From positions 1 to 40,506 of the forward strand of contig NZ_CALMSV010000122.1 in the NCBI RefSeq assembly GCF_937872355.1: a DNA stretch of 40,506 nucleotides, written 5' to 3'. The first letter of the stretch is position 1; each line of letters begins with the position of its first letter. Made by a program: the position numbers and the translations under genes. Below are positions 14,289 to 22,034 of this stretch, one piece after another. The notes beneath the pieces are model-generated. The model saw nothing but the letters and a program-made list of their open reading frames with translations. It did not search any database and was not told where the DNA came from. The DNA is from an uncultured Sphingorhabdus sp. (GTDB lineage Bacteria > Pseudomonadota > Alphaproteobacteria > Sphingomonadales > Sphingomonadaceae).

Positions 14289-14682
14289 ATGCCAAATTTG
14301 CGGGCGGCGACTTCGGCTGAAAAAATCAGCCGAAGTCGCCATGCACTACCGACACGGCACGGCTTGCCCAGGGTCCGGATTTGCACCCATCGAGATCGAC
14401 GATAGCAGGCTGGCAGAGGTTGCCCGCAACGAGCGGGAGCGCGCCCTGAATATAGCAAAAGAGATACGCATCCAGATCGAGGCGCGCGTAAATCGGATTG
14501 AACCAGAATTGATTAAAAGACAGATCGAGGCGAGCACCCAAGCGAACAAGCTTGAAGCCAAGCTGCGCCGCCTGAATAGATGGCCGGAACGCTTCGCACG
14601 GCAGATGGAGAACCACGGTTACGGCGATCCACCGCCCCCCTATATTACAGCGCGTTATGGTGCGAACTACGCAAAGGGATAG
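14275..14682 (+). CDS. Zinc-finger and coiled-coil protein, 135 aa
   Basis: I take the ATG at 14275. Residues C6, C9, H24, H27 and C31 (CQICG, then HYRHGTAC) form a treble-clef-like zinc site. Residues about 48-110 are a long charged helix likely to form a coiled coil (IAKEIRIQIEARVNRIEPEL). The tail is proline- and tyrosine-rich. A DNA- or RNA-binding role is a reasonable guess. The coding sequence contains a perfect 15-bp inverted repeat (14306-14340) that ends exactly before an in-frame ATG at 14341. That ATG is an alternative start, though it would lose the first two cysteines. Confidence 0.6.
   Translation: MQTGKCQICGRRLRLKKSAEVAMHYRHGTACPGSGFAPIEIDDSRLAEVARNERERALNIAKEIRIQIEARVNRIEPELIKRQIEASTQANKLEAKLRRLNRWPERFARQMENHGYGDPPPPYITARYGANYAKG
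14306..14340. repeat. 15-bp perfect hairpin inside the zinc-finger gene
   Basis: GGCGACTTCGGCTGA (14306-14320), loop AAAAA, and TCAGCCGAAGTCGCC (14326-14340) are exact complements. A stem this long and exact within coding DNA is unlikely by chance. It abuts an ATG at 14341. Confidence 0.75.
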
Positions 14683-14697
14683 GGCGCTACCGCGCCC
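14682..14697 (+). terminator. Short GC hairpin after the zinc-finger gene
   Basis: GGGCGC-TACC-GCGCCC starts at the last base of the stop codon and is followed by GATTTAT. It is a modest terminator. About 100 bp further on, ATTTTTTC (14799-14806) and GAAAAAAT (14832-14839) form another inverted repeat. The remaining DNA up to 14,950 has no gene that I can support. Confidence 0.5.
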
Positions 14698-14950
14698 GAT
14701 TTATCGACGCCGAGGCAAGCGGAGAGGGGAAACCTTCTTGCAGTTTGTCCGAGCCTGAGAGCTGGCAGCGCGCCCGTCAAGGATGCGCGGTGCCCCCAAT
14801 TTTTTCCTCCGCTTCACTGCGTTACGCTCCAGAAAAAATCGGCACCCCCACGCCCCGCTTGCGCGGCGGCGCTTTGCGCCGTCCCTGACTGACACGCTGC
14901 CAACTCTCGTTCGAGGGGCCTCTTCAATCAGAGGCTGAAAGGAGCCTGTC

Positions 14951-15235
14951 ATGTCAGAGCAAACGAAATTTGAAATCGCACTTGCACGAGCTGAACAAAG
15001 ATCGCTTCATACCGATTTCGATCAACACATCATTGAAGAAAATGGCGAGTTCATTGTCCATGATGATGGCAACGGAACACTGCCCCAATGGCGAATTGAC
15101 CAGATCGTCTTTACCGTGTCAGGAAAGCTTTGTCTGGAAGATTTGGGCCAAGCAAACTGGCTCGATGATGCGCTGCCTGTCCAGATCGAAATGGGCTGGC
15201 TTGAGCATTTTAACGAGAGCGAATTGCCATATTGA
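14951..15235 (+). CDS. Small acidic hypothetical protein, 94 aa
   Basis: The ATG at 14951 has AAAGGAG at ideal spacing, and a short hairpin (GCCTCT/AGAGGC) lies just upstream in the leader. The protein is acidic and soluble (EENGEFIVHDDGNGTLPQW in residues 29-47), with many Asp/Glu and a C-terminal helix. No recognised family. It has its own strong terminator directly after the stop, so it is probably a single-gene transcript. It is the last plus-strand gene before the presumed oriT region. Small acidic leading-region proteins can be DNA mimics, but that is only a possibility. Confidence 0.66.
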   Translation: MSEQTKFEIALARAEQRSLHTDFDQHIIEENGEFIVHDDGNGTLPQWRIDQIVFTVSGKLCLEDLGQANWLDDALPVQIEMGWLEHFNESELPY

Positions 15236-15236
15236 G

Positions 15237-15260
15237 AAAGGGGCGCAATGCCCCTTTTTT
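15237..15260 (+). terminator. Rho-independent terminator
   Basis: AAAGGGGC (15237-15244), loop GCAAT, GCCCCTTT and further T to 15260. It is a textbook stem and T tract immediately after the 94-residue gene. Confidence 0.9.
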
Positions 15261-15281
15261 GCGTCGGTGGCTTAGCGGCGA

Positions 15282-15316
15282 AGCGGCGCACGGGGGATCG
15301 ACCCCCGCGCGCCGCT
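15282..15316. repeat. Strong GC hairpin in the convergent intergenic region
   Basis: AGCGGCGC, a mismatch, then CGGGGG pair with CCCCCG and GCGCCGCT around loop ATCGA: 14 pairs with one A/C mismatch. It lies just past the stop of the minus-strand gene at 15333 and may terminate that transcript, although no T run follows on that strand. Confidence 0.6.
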
Positions 15317-15332
15317 GGCATGTTATGCCGGT

Positions 15333-15590
15333 TTAATCATGGTTGGTGATATGGGAATAGGCACGGTCGAAAGCAGCTTCAAATGAGGTTAGGGCGAAGC
15401 GCAAATCATGGATGACATCGACCGGATCGCGAGTGCATCCAGAGAGGGTCAAGGCTTTGAGCCAGTCGCTTGCAGAAGGAGAATTCTGGATGTCAGCAAA
15501 GACCGGATCGAGACGCCAGTCGGGGGGTGAACGCAAGCCGGAATCGGGCATGATCGAAGGCACCATTCTGTCAAAACAGTATTGGGTCAA
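15333..15590 (-). CDS. Hypothetical protein, 85 aa (TTG start), next to oriT candidate
   Basis: The TTG at 15590 overlaps the upstream stop (TTGA on the minus strand), the same coupling style as at 13668. The product starts MTQYCFDRMVPSIMPDSG and is soluble with a helical C-terminal half (IHDLRFALTSFEAAFDRAY). No recognised domain. Together with its upstream partner it could be a relaxosome accessory protein, judged only by position. Confidence 0.5.
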   Translation of the reverse strand: MTQYCFDRMVPSIMPDSGLRSPPDWRLDPVFADIQNSPSASDWLKALTLSGCTRDPVDVIHDLRFALTSFEAAFDRAYSHITNHD

Positions 15591-15817
15591 TTGGCATTTT
15601 TGAGGCGCTTGTGAGCCTCTGCGAAGCCCATCTTTTTGACCAGATCGAGAAAGCTTTTCAACTCAGCAAGCGGTGTCTTCGCCAGTAGCGATTTGGTCAA
15701 CAGATCGGTTCGTTCAGAGTGTTCCAGTTCACGCAAACGCGAGCGCCTTTCAGCAAGCTTTTGCTCCTCGGCTTCGATTGCTTTCATCTCTTCATCGAAG
15801 GACAGTTTCTTGGCCAT
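15587..15817 (-). CDS. Coiled-coil protein, 76 aa; possible relaxosome accessory
   Basis: The ATG at 15817 has GGAGA at good spacing. Residues 1-35 are a highly charged helix (EEMKAIEAEEQKLAERRSRL), followed by LAELKSFLDLVKKMGF and a basic end. This composition resembles small accessory proteins (MobC or TraD of other plasmids) but I cannot name the family. It is divergently transcribed from the ribbon-helix-helix gene across the palindrome-rich region and may bind there. Confidence 0.65.
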   Translation of the reverse strand: MAKKLSFDEEMKAIEAEEQKLAERRSRLRELEHSERTDLLTKSLLAKTPLAELKSFLDLVKKMGFAEAHKRLKNAN

Positions 15818-15997
15818 TTAGTATCTCCGGCAATGGTGTTGCATTGCGGGAAGTGATAGCGCCATGATCCGACCGAGACAATAGCGGGAGCAATTTTCAA
15901 GGCCACCTGGCCCGGTTGACCAGCTGAAAAGCTGTTACCGATGGACTGGTTACAAACGCAACTATCGGGAGGCAGGGTCAACATATCAAAAATCGAA

Positions 15998-16026
15998 GTA
16001 AGCAGACCTTACACCACGTTGTGGTG
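15998..16026. repeat. Adjoining inverted repeats GTAAG/CTTAC and CACCAC/GTGGTG
   Basis: GTAAG-CAGAC-CTTAC (15998-16012) shares its last base with CACCAC-GTT-GTGGTG (16012-16026). The second is a 6-bp stem with a 3-base loop, the size of the relaxase-recognised hairpins next to nic in MOB-F plasmids. AT-rich AGAATAATAC follows. Confidence 0.65.
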
Positions 16027-16067
16027 AGAATAATACATAAATACAAGGCGTTAGTTGATGGCATGTT

Positions 16068-16084
16068 GTAAGACAATGTCTTAC
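16068..16084. promoter_or_regulatory. Palindromic site 1, GTAAGACA-A-TGTCTTAC
   Basis: A perfect 8-bp palindrome around one base. It has the same outer arms as site 2 at 16119-16135, with centres 51 bp apart, close to five helical turns. It is probably a binding site for the ribbon-helix-helix protein encoded at 16252. Confidence 0.65.
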
Positions 16085-16118
16085 GCTTTTGGAAGCGGCG
16101 GAAAACAGCGGATTTTTC

Positions 16119-16135
16119 GTAAGACGTTGTCTTAC
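16119..16135. promoter_or_regulatory. Palindromic site 2, GTAAGAC-GTT-GTCTTAC
   Basis: Perfect 7-bp arms identical to site 1. A third, half-conserved copy with an intact right arm (GTGTCTTAC) lies at 16147-16163. Together they form an operator-like cluster upstream of the ribbon-helix-helix gene. Confidence 0.65.
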
Positions 16136-16225
16136 ATCGCCATCACGAAACATGGTGTCTTACATATCGCTTGCGGCCACCTAATGTTACGGCTAAAAGA
16201 GACCGGCGAAGTAACCACCGGCGTG

Positions 16226-16246
16226 CACACCTTTATCGAAGGTGTG
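16226..16246 (+). promoter_or_regulatory. Hairpin covering the ribosome site of the RHH gene
   Basis: CACACCTT (16226-16233) pairs perfectly with AAGGTGTG (16239-16246), loop TATCG. The 3' arm contains the only Shine-Dalgarno-like bases (GAAGGTG) before the ATG at 16252, so folding would hide the ribosome site. Confidence 0.5.
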
Positions 16247-16251
16247 TTTGA

Positions 16252-16539
16252 ATGCCAACTACGTCTATAACTGTTCGGTTTGATCTCGAACTCGCGACAG
16301 ATCTCAATGACCTTGCCCGAAACAAGGGCGCTCCAAAGAGCATGATCGTTCGTGAAGCGGTCGCATTCTACCTCAAGACGATGCGTGGGCGTAGCGAGGA
16401 GCAGCTCAGAAAAGTCATGTCCAGCGAATATACCGCGCTGGCGATCGACCTGATTGTTTCAACCGAATATCCCGCCGACAGAGACAAGTTATTGATTGAA
16501 GCGGGACGTCGGGCGGAGGCTGTAGATGCAACAGCCTAA
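16252..16539 (+). CDS. Ribbon-helix-helix DNA-binding protein (relaxosome accessory/repressor)
   Basis: 95 residues. Residues 3-43 show the ribbon-helix-helix pattern: strand TSITVRFD, helix LATDLNDLARNKG, then SMIVREAVAFYLKTM. RHH proteins dimerise and insert the strand into palindromic DNA. The remaining 50 residues are helical and may tetramerise it. In F-like and R388-like plasmids such proteins (TraY, TrwA) bend oriT, stimulate nicking and repress their own operon. Its position just downstream of repeated palindromes and 14 bp overlapping traD supports that role here. The overlap also predicts coupled translation with traD. Confidence 0.85.
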   Translation: MPTTSITVRFDLELATDLNDLARNKGAPKSMIVREAVAFYLKTMRGRSEEQLRKVMSSEYTALAIDLIVSTEYPADRDKLLIEAGRRAEAVDATA

Positions 16540-18898
16540 CACCTATTCGGATGGTCGCCGCAAGGGCAAGTTGAAGCATCATTCGGCGCGCGGAACGCTC
16601 CCCCGAAACAGCGGAAACTACACCCGCGGATCGCAGCTGATCGTGCATGAATTCATGATGTGGTGGGGCTCTTCCAAGATTCCCATTTTGATGATCCTCG
16701 GCATCTTCGCGATCCTCTATTCGGTGGCCCTGGCGATCACGCTGCGCGAGCATGAAGTGCAGATGATTTTAATGCGCAGCTATGCCTGGATGTGGGAGAT
16801 AATGAAGCTCAATCCAGACAAGGTTACCAACCTCACCTTGCGCGATGGCAGCGTCGTTACCGCGCACATGGATATGATCGCTTCGCACCCGCAAATTGCA
16901 GCTGCCTGGGCAACCGCCACGAAGTGCTTCTGGGGGTCAGGACTCGTTGCCTTGCTGGTCGGTGGCCCGTTCGCGGTCTGGTATGTAGATGCATCAAGCA
17001 AGCGCGGCGAGAACATCCTGGAAGAGCGGCACCAACGAGGTGCCATGCTCGTTGATGCGGAAGAGCTGGCGCCGATAATCGACGCTCATAACCGGGCTGA
17101 ATATCGCAAGGAAGTGCGACAGCTCTTTCCCAAGCACAGCGCCGAAGAAATTGCCCGGTTGCCCTTCGCCAAGCGCAAGGAGAGCGGTATCCACCATCCC
17201 TACAACATCGCGGGGATCAACTTTCCCTGGCGCACCGAACAGGGTCATGTGATGCTCATTGGCACCACCGGCACCGGTAAGTCGACCGTCATGAAAGACA
17301 TGATCGTGCAGATGCGCAAGCGCCAAGACAATGGCGTCGTATTTGATCTCACCGGCGATTTTGTCGCGAGCTTTTACAATCCTGAGACGGACGTCATTTT
17401 GAACCCGATGGATGAGCGCTGCCCGAACTGGTCAGTGTTCAACGACTGCAGGGACCATGTGGACCTGACCAGTGCTTCAGCCGCTCTGATTCCGATCGAT
17501 GGGGGCGCGTCCGAACCATTCTGGACGATGGCCGCGCGCACACTCTTTGTCGAAACATGCATCAAGTTGCTGGAAGACGAGAAGCAGTCTGGCGGGAAGC
17601 GCAAGGCGACCAACCAGGCGCTCGCGAGCCGCCTAATGATGGCTGACCTGAAGCAGGTTCACAATATGCTTGAAGGCACGATCGCGGATCCTTTGACCGC
17701 GCCTGAGGCTGCGCGGATGGCAGAGTCTATTCGTGCAGTTTTTAACACCAACGCGCAGGCGCTGCGCTTCCTGCCCGAAACCGGTCCGCACTTCTCGATC
17801 AAGGAGTGGGTTGGCAAAACGGATAAGCGCGGAAGCATCCTCTTCATCAGCAGCTCGCACAATGAGCTGACCCTGAACAAAGCGCTCCTTACCCTTTGGA
17901 TGAATATCGCCGTCCAGCATTTGATGCGGTTGCCGCGCACCCGGGACCTGCGGACATGGTTCTTCTTTGACGAAGTGCACGCGCTTCACCGGTTGCCGGC
18001 GATCGAGGATGGCCTGCAGACAGCGCGGGGCTACGGCGGGGCCTTCTGTCTAGGCATTCACTCGATTGCCAAATTGAAAGAGACCTATGGGGAGCAGGGA
18101 GCGGTGCATCTGACATCGCTTGCCCGAACCAAGCTGATCCTTGGCACGGCGGATCGCGAGACGGCGGAATATTGCTCGGACTTTATCGGTCACCGCGAAG
18201 TGCGCAAAAATGATGAAGCCTATAGCTACGGCTATTCGCAAATGCGCGATGCGGCAACCATCACCCCGCGCGAGCAGATCGAGCCGTTGGTGCTTCCCGA
18301 TGACCTTATGAAACTGCCGTCGCTGCGAGGCTTTCTGGTTTATACCGAAGGCTTTGATGCCGCACGTGTGAAGCTGAAATATCGCTCCTATCCACAGGTC
18401 GCGGCTCCCTATCAGACACGGCAAAACGTCCAGCCACTCACTCTATTGCGGGAAGCCGCCACACGACCGACGGGCGAGGACGAGGAGGAGGCTGGCGGCC
18501 GCGAGGGTAACGCTACCCCTGAGCCAGAGATCAAGGAAACGCCAATCAACGTTGCCAAGGAAGAAGCCGAGGCGATGTTCAAAGAGGAGGACCGCGAAGG
18601 CGACGCGGCTGCCGGGACCAATGAACCAGCGCCGAAGATCGTTCAGGCCATGTTTCCGCAAACGCCTCAAACCCAGATGAAGGCTTCGGAAGCTGAGCAG
18701 AGGCGCGCCGAGGAGAGAGCTGACACGAAAGAGGGTGCGGAACGGTCTGAGGCGAGGCGGTCGGAATCGGACCAGACCAGGCGCGAGCTCGGAATGCCAT
18801 TCGAGGATCATGCGTCTGAAGAGCGACAGCGCGGCAGCAACTCCCTCAATCGCGGCGACAGTGAAATTTCACTCGACGACGATGGAATGGGAATGTGA
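16526..18898 (+). CDS. traD: Type IV coupling protein TraD
   Basis: 790 residues; GGAGG lies upstream of the ATG at 16526, inside the RHH gene. Two N-terminal membrane segments (about 51-73 and 135-154) flank a periplasmic loop. The motor domain has Walker A GTTGTGKST at 246-254 and Walker B WFFFDE at 478-483. TraD forms the inner-membrane hexamer that connects the relaxosome to the secretion channel and pumps DNA. The region after about residue 645 is a long hydrophilic Glu/Arg-rich tail, as in F TraD, where the tail end contacts TraM; here it could contact the RHH protein. Length is close to F TraD (717 residues) plus tail. The stop overlaps the next start (TGATG). Confidence 0.95.
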   Translation: MQQPNTYSDGRRKGKLKHHSARGTLPRNSGNYTRGSQLIVHEFMMWWGSSKIPILMILGIFAILYSVALAITLREHEVQMILMRSYAWMWEIMKLNPDKVTNLTLRDGSVVTAHMDMIASHPQIAAAWATATKCFWGSGLVALLVGGPFAVWYVDASSKRGENILEERHQRGAMLVDAEELAPIIDAHNRAEYRKEVRQLFPKHSAEEIARLPFAKRKESGIHHPYNIAGINFPWRTEQGHVMLIGTTGTGKSTVMKDMIVQMRKRQDNGVVFDLTGDFVASFYNPETDVILNPMDERCPNWSVFNDCRDHVDLTSASAALIPIDGGASEPFWTMAARTLFVETCIKLLEDEKQSGGKRKATNQALASRLMMADLKQVHNMLEGTIADPLTAPEAARMAESIRAVFNTNAQALRFLPETGPHFSIKEWVGKTDKRGSILFISSSHNELTLNKALLTLWMNIAVQHLMRLPRTRDLRTWFFFDEVHALHRLPAIEDGLQTARGYGGAFCLGIHSIAKLKETYGEQGAVHLTSLARTKLILGTADRETAEYCSDFIGHREVRKNDEAYSYGYSQMRDAATITPREQIEPLVLPDDLMKLPSLRGFLVYTEGFDAARVKLKYRSYPQVAAPYQTRQNVQPLTLLREAATRPTGEDEEEAGGREGNATPEPEIKETPINVAKEEAEAMFKEEDREGDAAAGTNEPAPKIVQAMFPQTPQTQMKASEAEQRRAEERADTKEGAERSEARRSESDQTRRELGMPFEDHASEERQRGSNSLNRGDSEISLDDDGMGM

Positions 18899-19017
18899 TG
18901 ACCGTCATCATCCTTCTCGACCGGTATGTTGACAAAGGTCAGATCAGCCTGTCGGTATTTGAACAATTAAGAGTCATTGGCGGGATTCTGGATATTGTCA
19001 CAAGGCAGTATCGCTGA
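18898..19017 (+). CDS. 39-aa micro-gene between traD and traI
   Basis: Open frame from the ATG at 18898 to the TGA at 19015-19017. It overlaps the traD stop and the traI start by one base each (TGATG at both ends), filling the gap exactly. The product starts MTVIILLDRYVDKGQISLSV and continues FEQLRVIGGILDIVTRQYR, amphipathic without a clear membrane segment. A weak ribosome site (GGAATGGGA) precedes it. The packing strongly suggests translation, either as a functional microprotein or as a coupling device that feeds ribosomes to traI. Confidence 0.6.
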   Translation: MTVIILLDRYVDKGQISLSVFEQLRVIGGILDIVTRQYR

Positions 19018-22000
19018 TGCTGTCGGTATCATCCGTTCGATCGTCAGGCGGCGCTGCAAATTATTTTGCCAAGGACAATTATTACACCGTTTCTGAAAAT
19101 GAAGAGGCAGGGGTCTGGCATGGCAAAGGTGCAAGCGATCTTGGGCTTAGCGGTATCGTCGAGCGCGAGGCTTTTGAGGACATATTGAACGGCAAGCTGC
19201 CTGATGGCGAGCTTGTGGGTCAGAAAGAAGGCAGAAAGCTCGGAATCGATTTGACATTCTCCATGCCAAAGTCGGCATCGATCATGGCTTATGTCGCCGG
19301 AGATGAACGCATCCTTGGCGCTCACATGGCGGCCGTCAAAAAGACGATCGACTTCATCGAGCGAAATTACGCCGAAGCCAGAATTAGCGAGCGAAAAGGA
19401 AATCCTGACTCCGTACTACACCGGGAGGCACAAAAAACGGGTAATCTGGTCGTCGCATTATTCGCACACGATACATCTCGGGCATTGGATCCACAGGGGC
19501 ATATACATGCGGTCATTGCAAATATGACCAAGGATCTGAACGGCACCTGGAAGGCGCTGTGGAACGGCGAAATCTGGCGAAACAATACGGTGATGGGTCA
19601 GGCCTATCATGCGGCGTTTCGCAGCGAGGTCCAAAAGCTCGGCTATGAAACCGAAGCCGCAGGGAAGCATGGCAGTTTCGAGATCAAGGGCGTACCCAAA
19701 GAGATTCGCGATGAATTTTCCAAACGCACCGAAGAGATCAATGCAAAGATCAAAGAACTGGGCATCCAAAGCGACTATGGCAAGAAGCAGGCGACGCTTT
19801 CCACGCGGGATGACAAGAAAAATGTAAGTGACCGCGGCGCGCTTGTGCAGGAATGGAAAGACCGAGCGAGTGCCTTGGGGTTTGACGGGAAGGCTTTGCA
19901 CCAAGAAGCGCTACAGCGATCGAAACAAAGCCAGGGTAGCATAAAGGAAAGCTTCACCAAGATAATCAACCATGTTCGAGAAAGCGTCGGCGACCTGTTT
20001 CGATCGCCTGACCCAATGGTTCCTTCGAGAGCGGCAGCGCTGTTCATGAACAGTGATGAGGTGAAGGCACAACATGCCGTCGCTTCAGCCATCCGTCACC
20101 TGTCGGAGCGCGAAGCCGCGTTCGAAAAAGGTGACATCATTCGTTCAGCCCTCGGTTTCCAGATAAAAGGGGTGGTCGTCGAGGGTGTCGAGAAGCGGAT
20201 CACCGAGCTGCTGCGCGAAGGGCATCTTATTGCTGGCAAATCTGAGCGCGCAGACCAGCATTTTGATTATGTGACCACGCCTGCAGCGCTGAAGACGGAG
20301 CAAGCGATCCTCGACGGAATCGATCGCGGTTTGGGCAAGGGAAATGTGATTGTGCCGGCAGCGGACGTGCTCGCCCGACTTGCCGAGGTCACAAAGGAAC
20401 GGCCTCTCAACGAAGGCCAGGCTGCGGCGGCGGTAATGATCCTGTCGTCGGGCGACCAGGTAACGACGGTGCAGGGGGTTGCTGGGGCGGGCAAATCAAC
20501 GATGATCAACGCGGTTGCCCGGGTTGCAGAAAGCGAGGGCAAGGAAGTATTGGGGCTCGCCTTCCAGAATAAAATGGTTTCCGATCTCCGTGGCGGCGCT
20601 GCAGCGCAGCTCGGTGTTGAGGGAATGAAAGCGAATGGGATCGAAGCCCAAACGATAGCATCCTTTGTCAATGCCCACCACCGCAATGCAATGCTGGGGC
20701 AAGGCCCAAAATTCGAAGAAACCAAAGCAGCGCTTCAGAACAAGATACTTCTGGTCGACGAAAGCTCGATGGTGTCCTCCAAAGACATGCTCCAACTGAT
20801 TGAGATTACCCATGCGCTCGATCTTGACGGCTTACATTTCATCGGCGACCGGCAGCAGCTGTCCGCGATCGAGCAAGGCAAGAGCTTTGCTCTGGCACAG
20901 GCGCATGGTGCGCCGATGGCGCGCATGGATGAAAACCTGCGCCAAAGGGGCTCCCCGCTGCTGACGGCCGTCGCAGGGCTTACCAATGAAGGTTTTGCCT
21001 CAACGGCGATCGAGCTGCTCGATGCCCACAACCGCGTCACCGAGGGCGGGATAGATTATCTGCAGAAGGTTGCCGATCTCTGGCTTGGCAGGGACTCAAA
21101 GAGCCGCGAGGATACAGCGATATTCACTGCAGGCAGGGACGATCGCGCAGAGGTCAACAAGCTTGTCCAGTATGGCCTCAAAGCCGAAGGGAGCCTCAAA
21201 GGAGAGGGCCGAGAGGTCACGATCCTTCAGAGCTCCAACATGACCCGTGAGGAGCTGCGCTATGTGTCGAGCTACCGTGAGGGTCAAATCCTTGAAGCGC
21301 GCATGGGCGTGCGGGAGCTGCGGCTGCCCAAAGGCGAATATCAAGTGAAGGGCATCGACGAGAAAGGCAGAGTGATACTCGAACGCGATGGCCAAAGTCG
21401 AACAATTGATCCAGCGAGGATTGACCCGAAACACAAATTTGATCGCCTGACACTCAATGAGCAGCGCGAGATCAAGCTCCATGAAGGCGAGAAGATCCGT
21501 TGGACCGAGAGAGACAAGCAGCTTGATATTGCCAAAAGCACCTTCGCCCGGGTTTTGGCGATTTCCGACAAAGGCATCACCGTAGAGCTCGAAGACAAGC
21601 GCTCGATGACGCTGTTGAACGACGATCCCATGCTGAAGCGGTTAGATCTTGGCTATGCGCTCAACGCCCATATGGCACAGGGGATCACGCAGAAAGAGGC
21701 GATCCAGGCGATTTCCGCATATCAGCGCAACCTTGCGACCCAGCGTAGCGAGAATGTGCTGGCGACGCGCGCGACGCATGACCTGCATGTTGTCACCGAC
21801 AATGTGAGCAACCTGAAGGCGCAGCTCGATCGCAATCCCGGCAACAAGACATCCGCGCTCGAAACGATCGGCAAGCTTTCGGTCGACTCTCAACCGAAAG
21901 CGCCAGTGGGAATCCCGATGCATGGCGGCATGAGCGACGAGCTCAAAGCCAAAATCGAAGCGGTACCGAAGGCGCCTGATCGGACCAACACACTTCCTGT

Positions 22001-22034
22001 TCCCGAACGAAAACTTGGATTGGATTTAGCATGA
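19017..22034 (+). CDS. traI: MOB-F relaxase-helicase (TrwC/TraI type)
   Basis: 1005 residues, close to TrwC of R388 (966) and much shorter than F TraI. The relaxase domain has N-terminal tyrosines Y16, Y22 and Y23 and the metal-binding histidines H151, H162 and H164 (the HIH part of the 3H motif), at nearly the same places as in TrwC. The helicase domain is RecD-like: Walker A GVAGAGKST at 487-495 and a Walker B LLVDESSMVS near 578-587. It cuts oriT, stays bound to the 5' end and unwinds the transferred strand. AAGGCAG precedes the start, which is coupled to the micro-gene. The stop overlaps the next gene (ATGA). Confidence 0.95.
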   Translation: MLSVSSVRSSGGAANYFAKDNYYTVSENEEAGVWHGKGASDLGLSGIVEREAFEDILNGKLPDGELVGQKEGRKLGIDLTFSMPKSASIMAYVAGDERILGAHMAAVKKTIDFIERNYAEARISERKGNPDSVLHREAQKTGNLVVALFAHDTSRALDPQGHIHAVIANMTKDLNGTWKALWNGEIWRNNTVMGQAYHAAFRSEVQKLGYETEAAGKHGSFEIKGVPKEIRDEFSKRTEEINAKIKELGIQSDYGKKQATLSTRDDKKNVSDRGALVQEWKDRASALGFDGKALHQEALQRSKQSQGSIKESFTKIINHVRESVGDLFRSPDPMVPSRAAALFMNSDEVKAQHAVASAIRHLSEREAAFEKGDIIRSALGFQIKGVVVEGVEKRITELLREGHLIAGKSERADQHFDYVTTPAALKTEQAILDGIDRGLGKGNVIVPAADVLARLAEVTKERPLNEGQAAAAVMILSSGDQVTTVQGVAGAGKSTMINAVARVAESEGKEVLGLAFQNKMVSDLRGGAAAQLGVEGMKANGIEAQTIASFVNAHHRNAMLGQGPKFEETKAALQNKILLVDESSMVSSKDMLQLIEITHALDLDGLHFIGDRQQLSAIEQGKSFALAQAHGAPMARMDENLRQRGSPLLTAVAGLTNEGFASTAIELLDAHNRVTEGGIDYLQKVADLWLGRDSKSREDTAIFTAGRDDRAEVNKLVQYGLKAEGSLKGEGREVTILQSSNMTREELRYVSSYREGQILEARMGVRELRLPKGEYQVKGIDEKGRVILERDGQSRTIDPARIDPKHKFDRLTLNEQREIKLHEGEKIRWTERDKQLDIAKSTFARVLAISDKGITVELEDKRSMTLLNDDPMLKRLDLGYALNAHMAQGITQKEAIQAISAYQRNLATQRSENVLATRATHDLHVVTDNVSNLKAQLDRNPGNKTSALETIGKLSVDSQPKAPVGIPMHGGMSDELKAKIEAVPKAPDRTNTLPVPERKLGLDLA

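Larger units (their letters stand above)
15818..16251. other. oriT: Candidate oriT and divergent control region
   Basis: This 434-bp gap lies between divergent small genes and beside the traD-traI genes. It holds two exact GTAAGAC/GTCTTAC palindromes and one half-degenerate copy, a shorter GTAAG/CTTAC repeat, a CACCAC-GTT-GTGGTG hairpin and a leader hairpin, all listed separately. MOB-F plasmids usually have the nicking site next to accessory-protein sites upstream of the relaxosome genes, which is this arrangement. The bases TGTGGTG (16020-16026) in the hairpin recall the F nic core, but the match is short. The exact nick position cannot be read from the sequence. Confidence 0.5.

Noticed and set aside
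14580-14888. 102-codon plus-strand frame
   Set aside because: Overlaps the zinc-finger gene in another frame and then runs through hairpins. No start signal.
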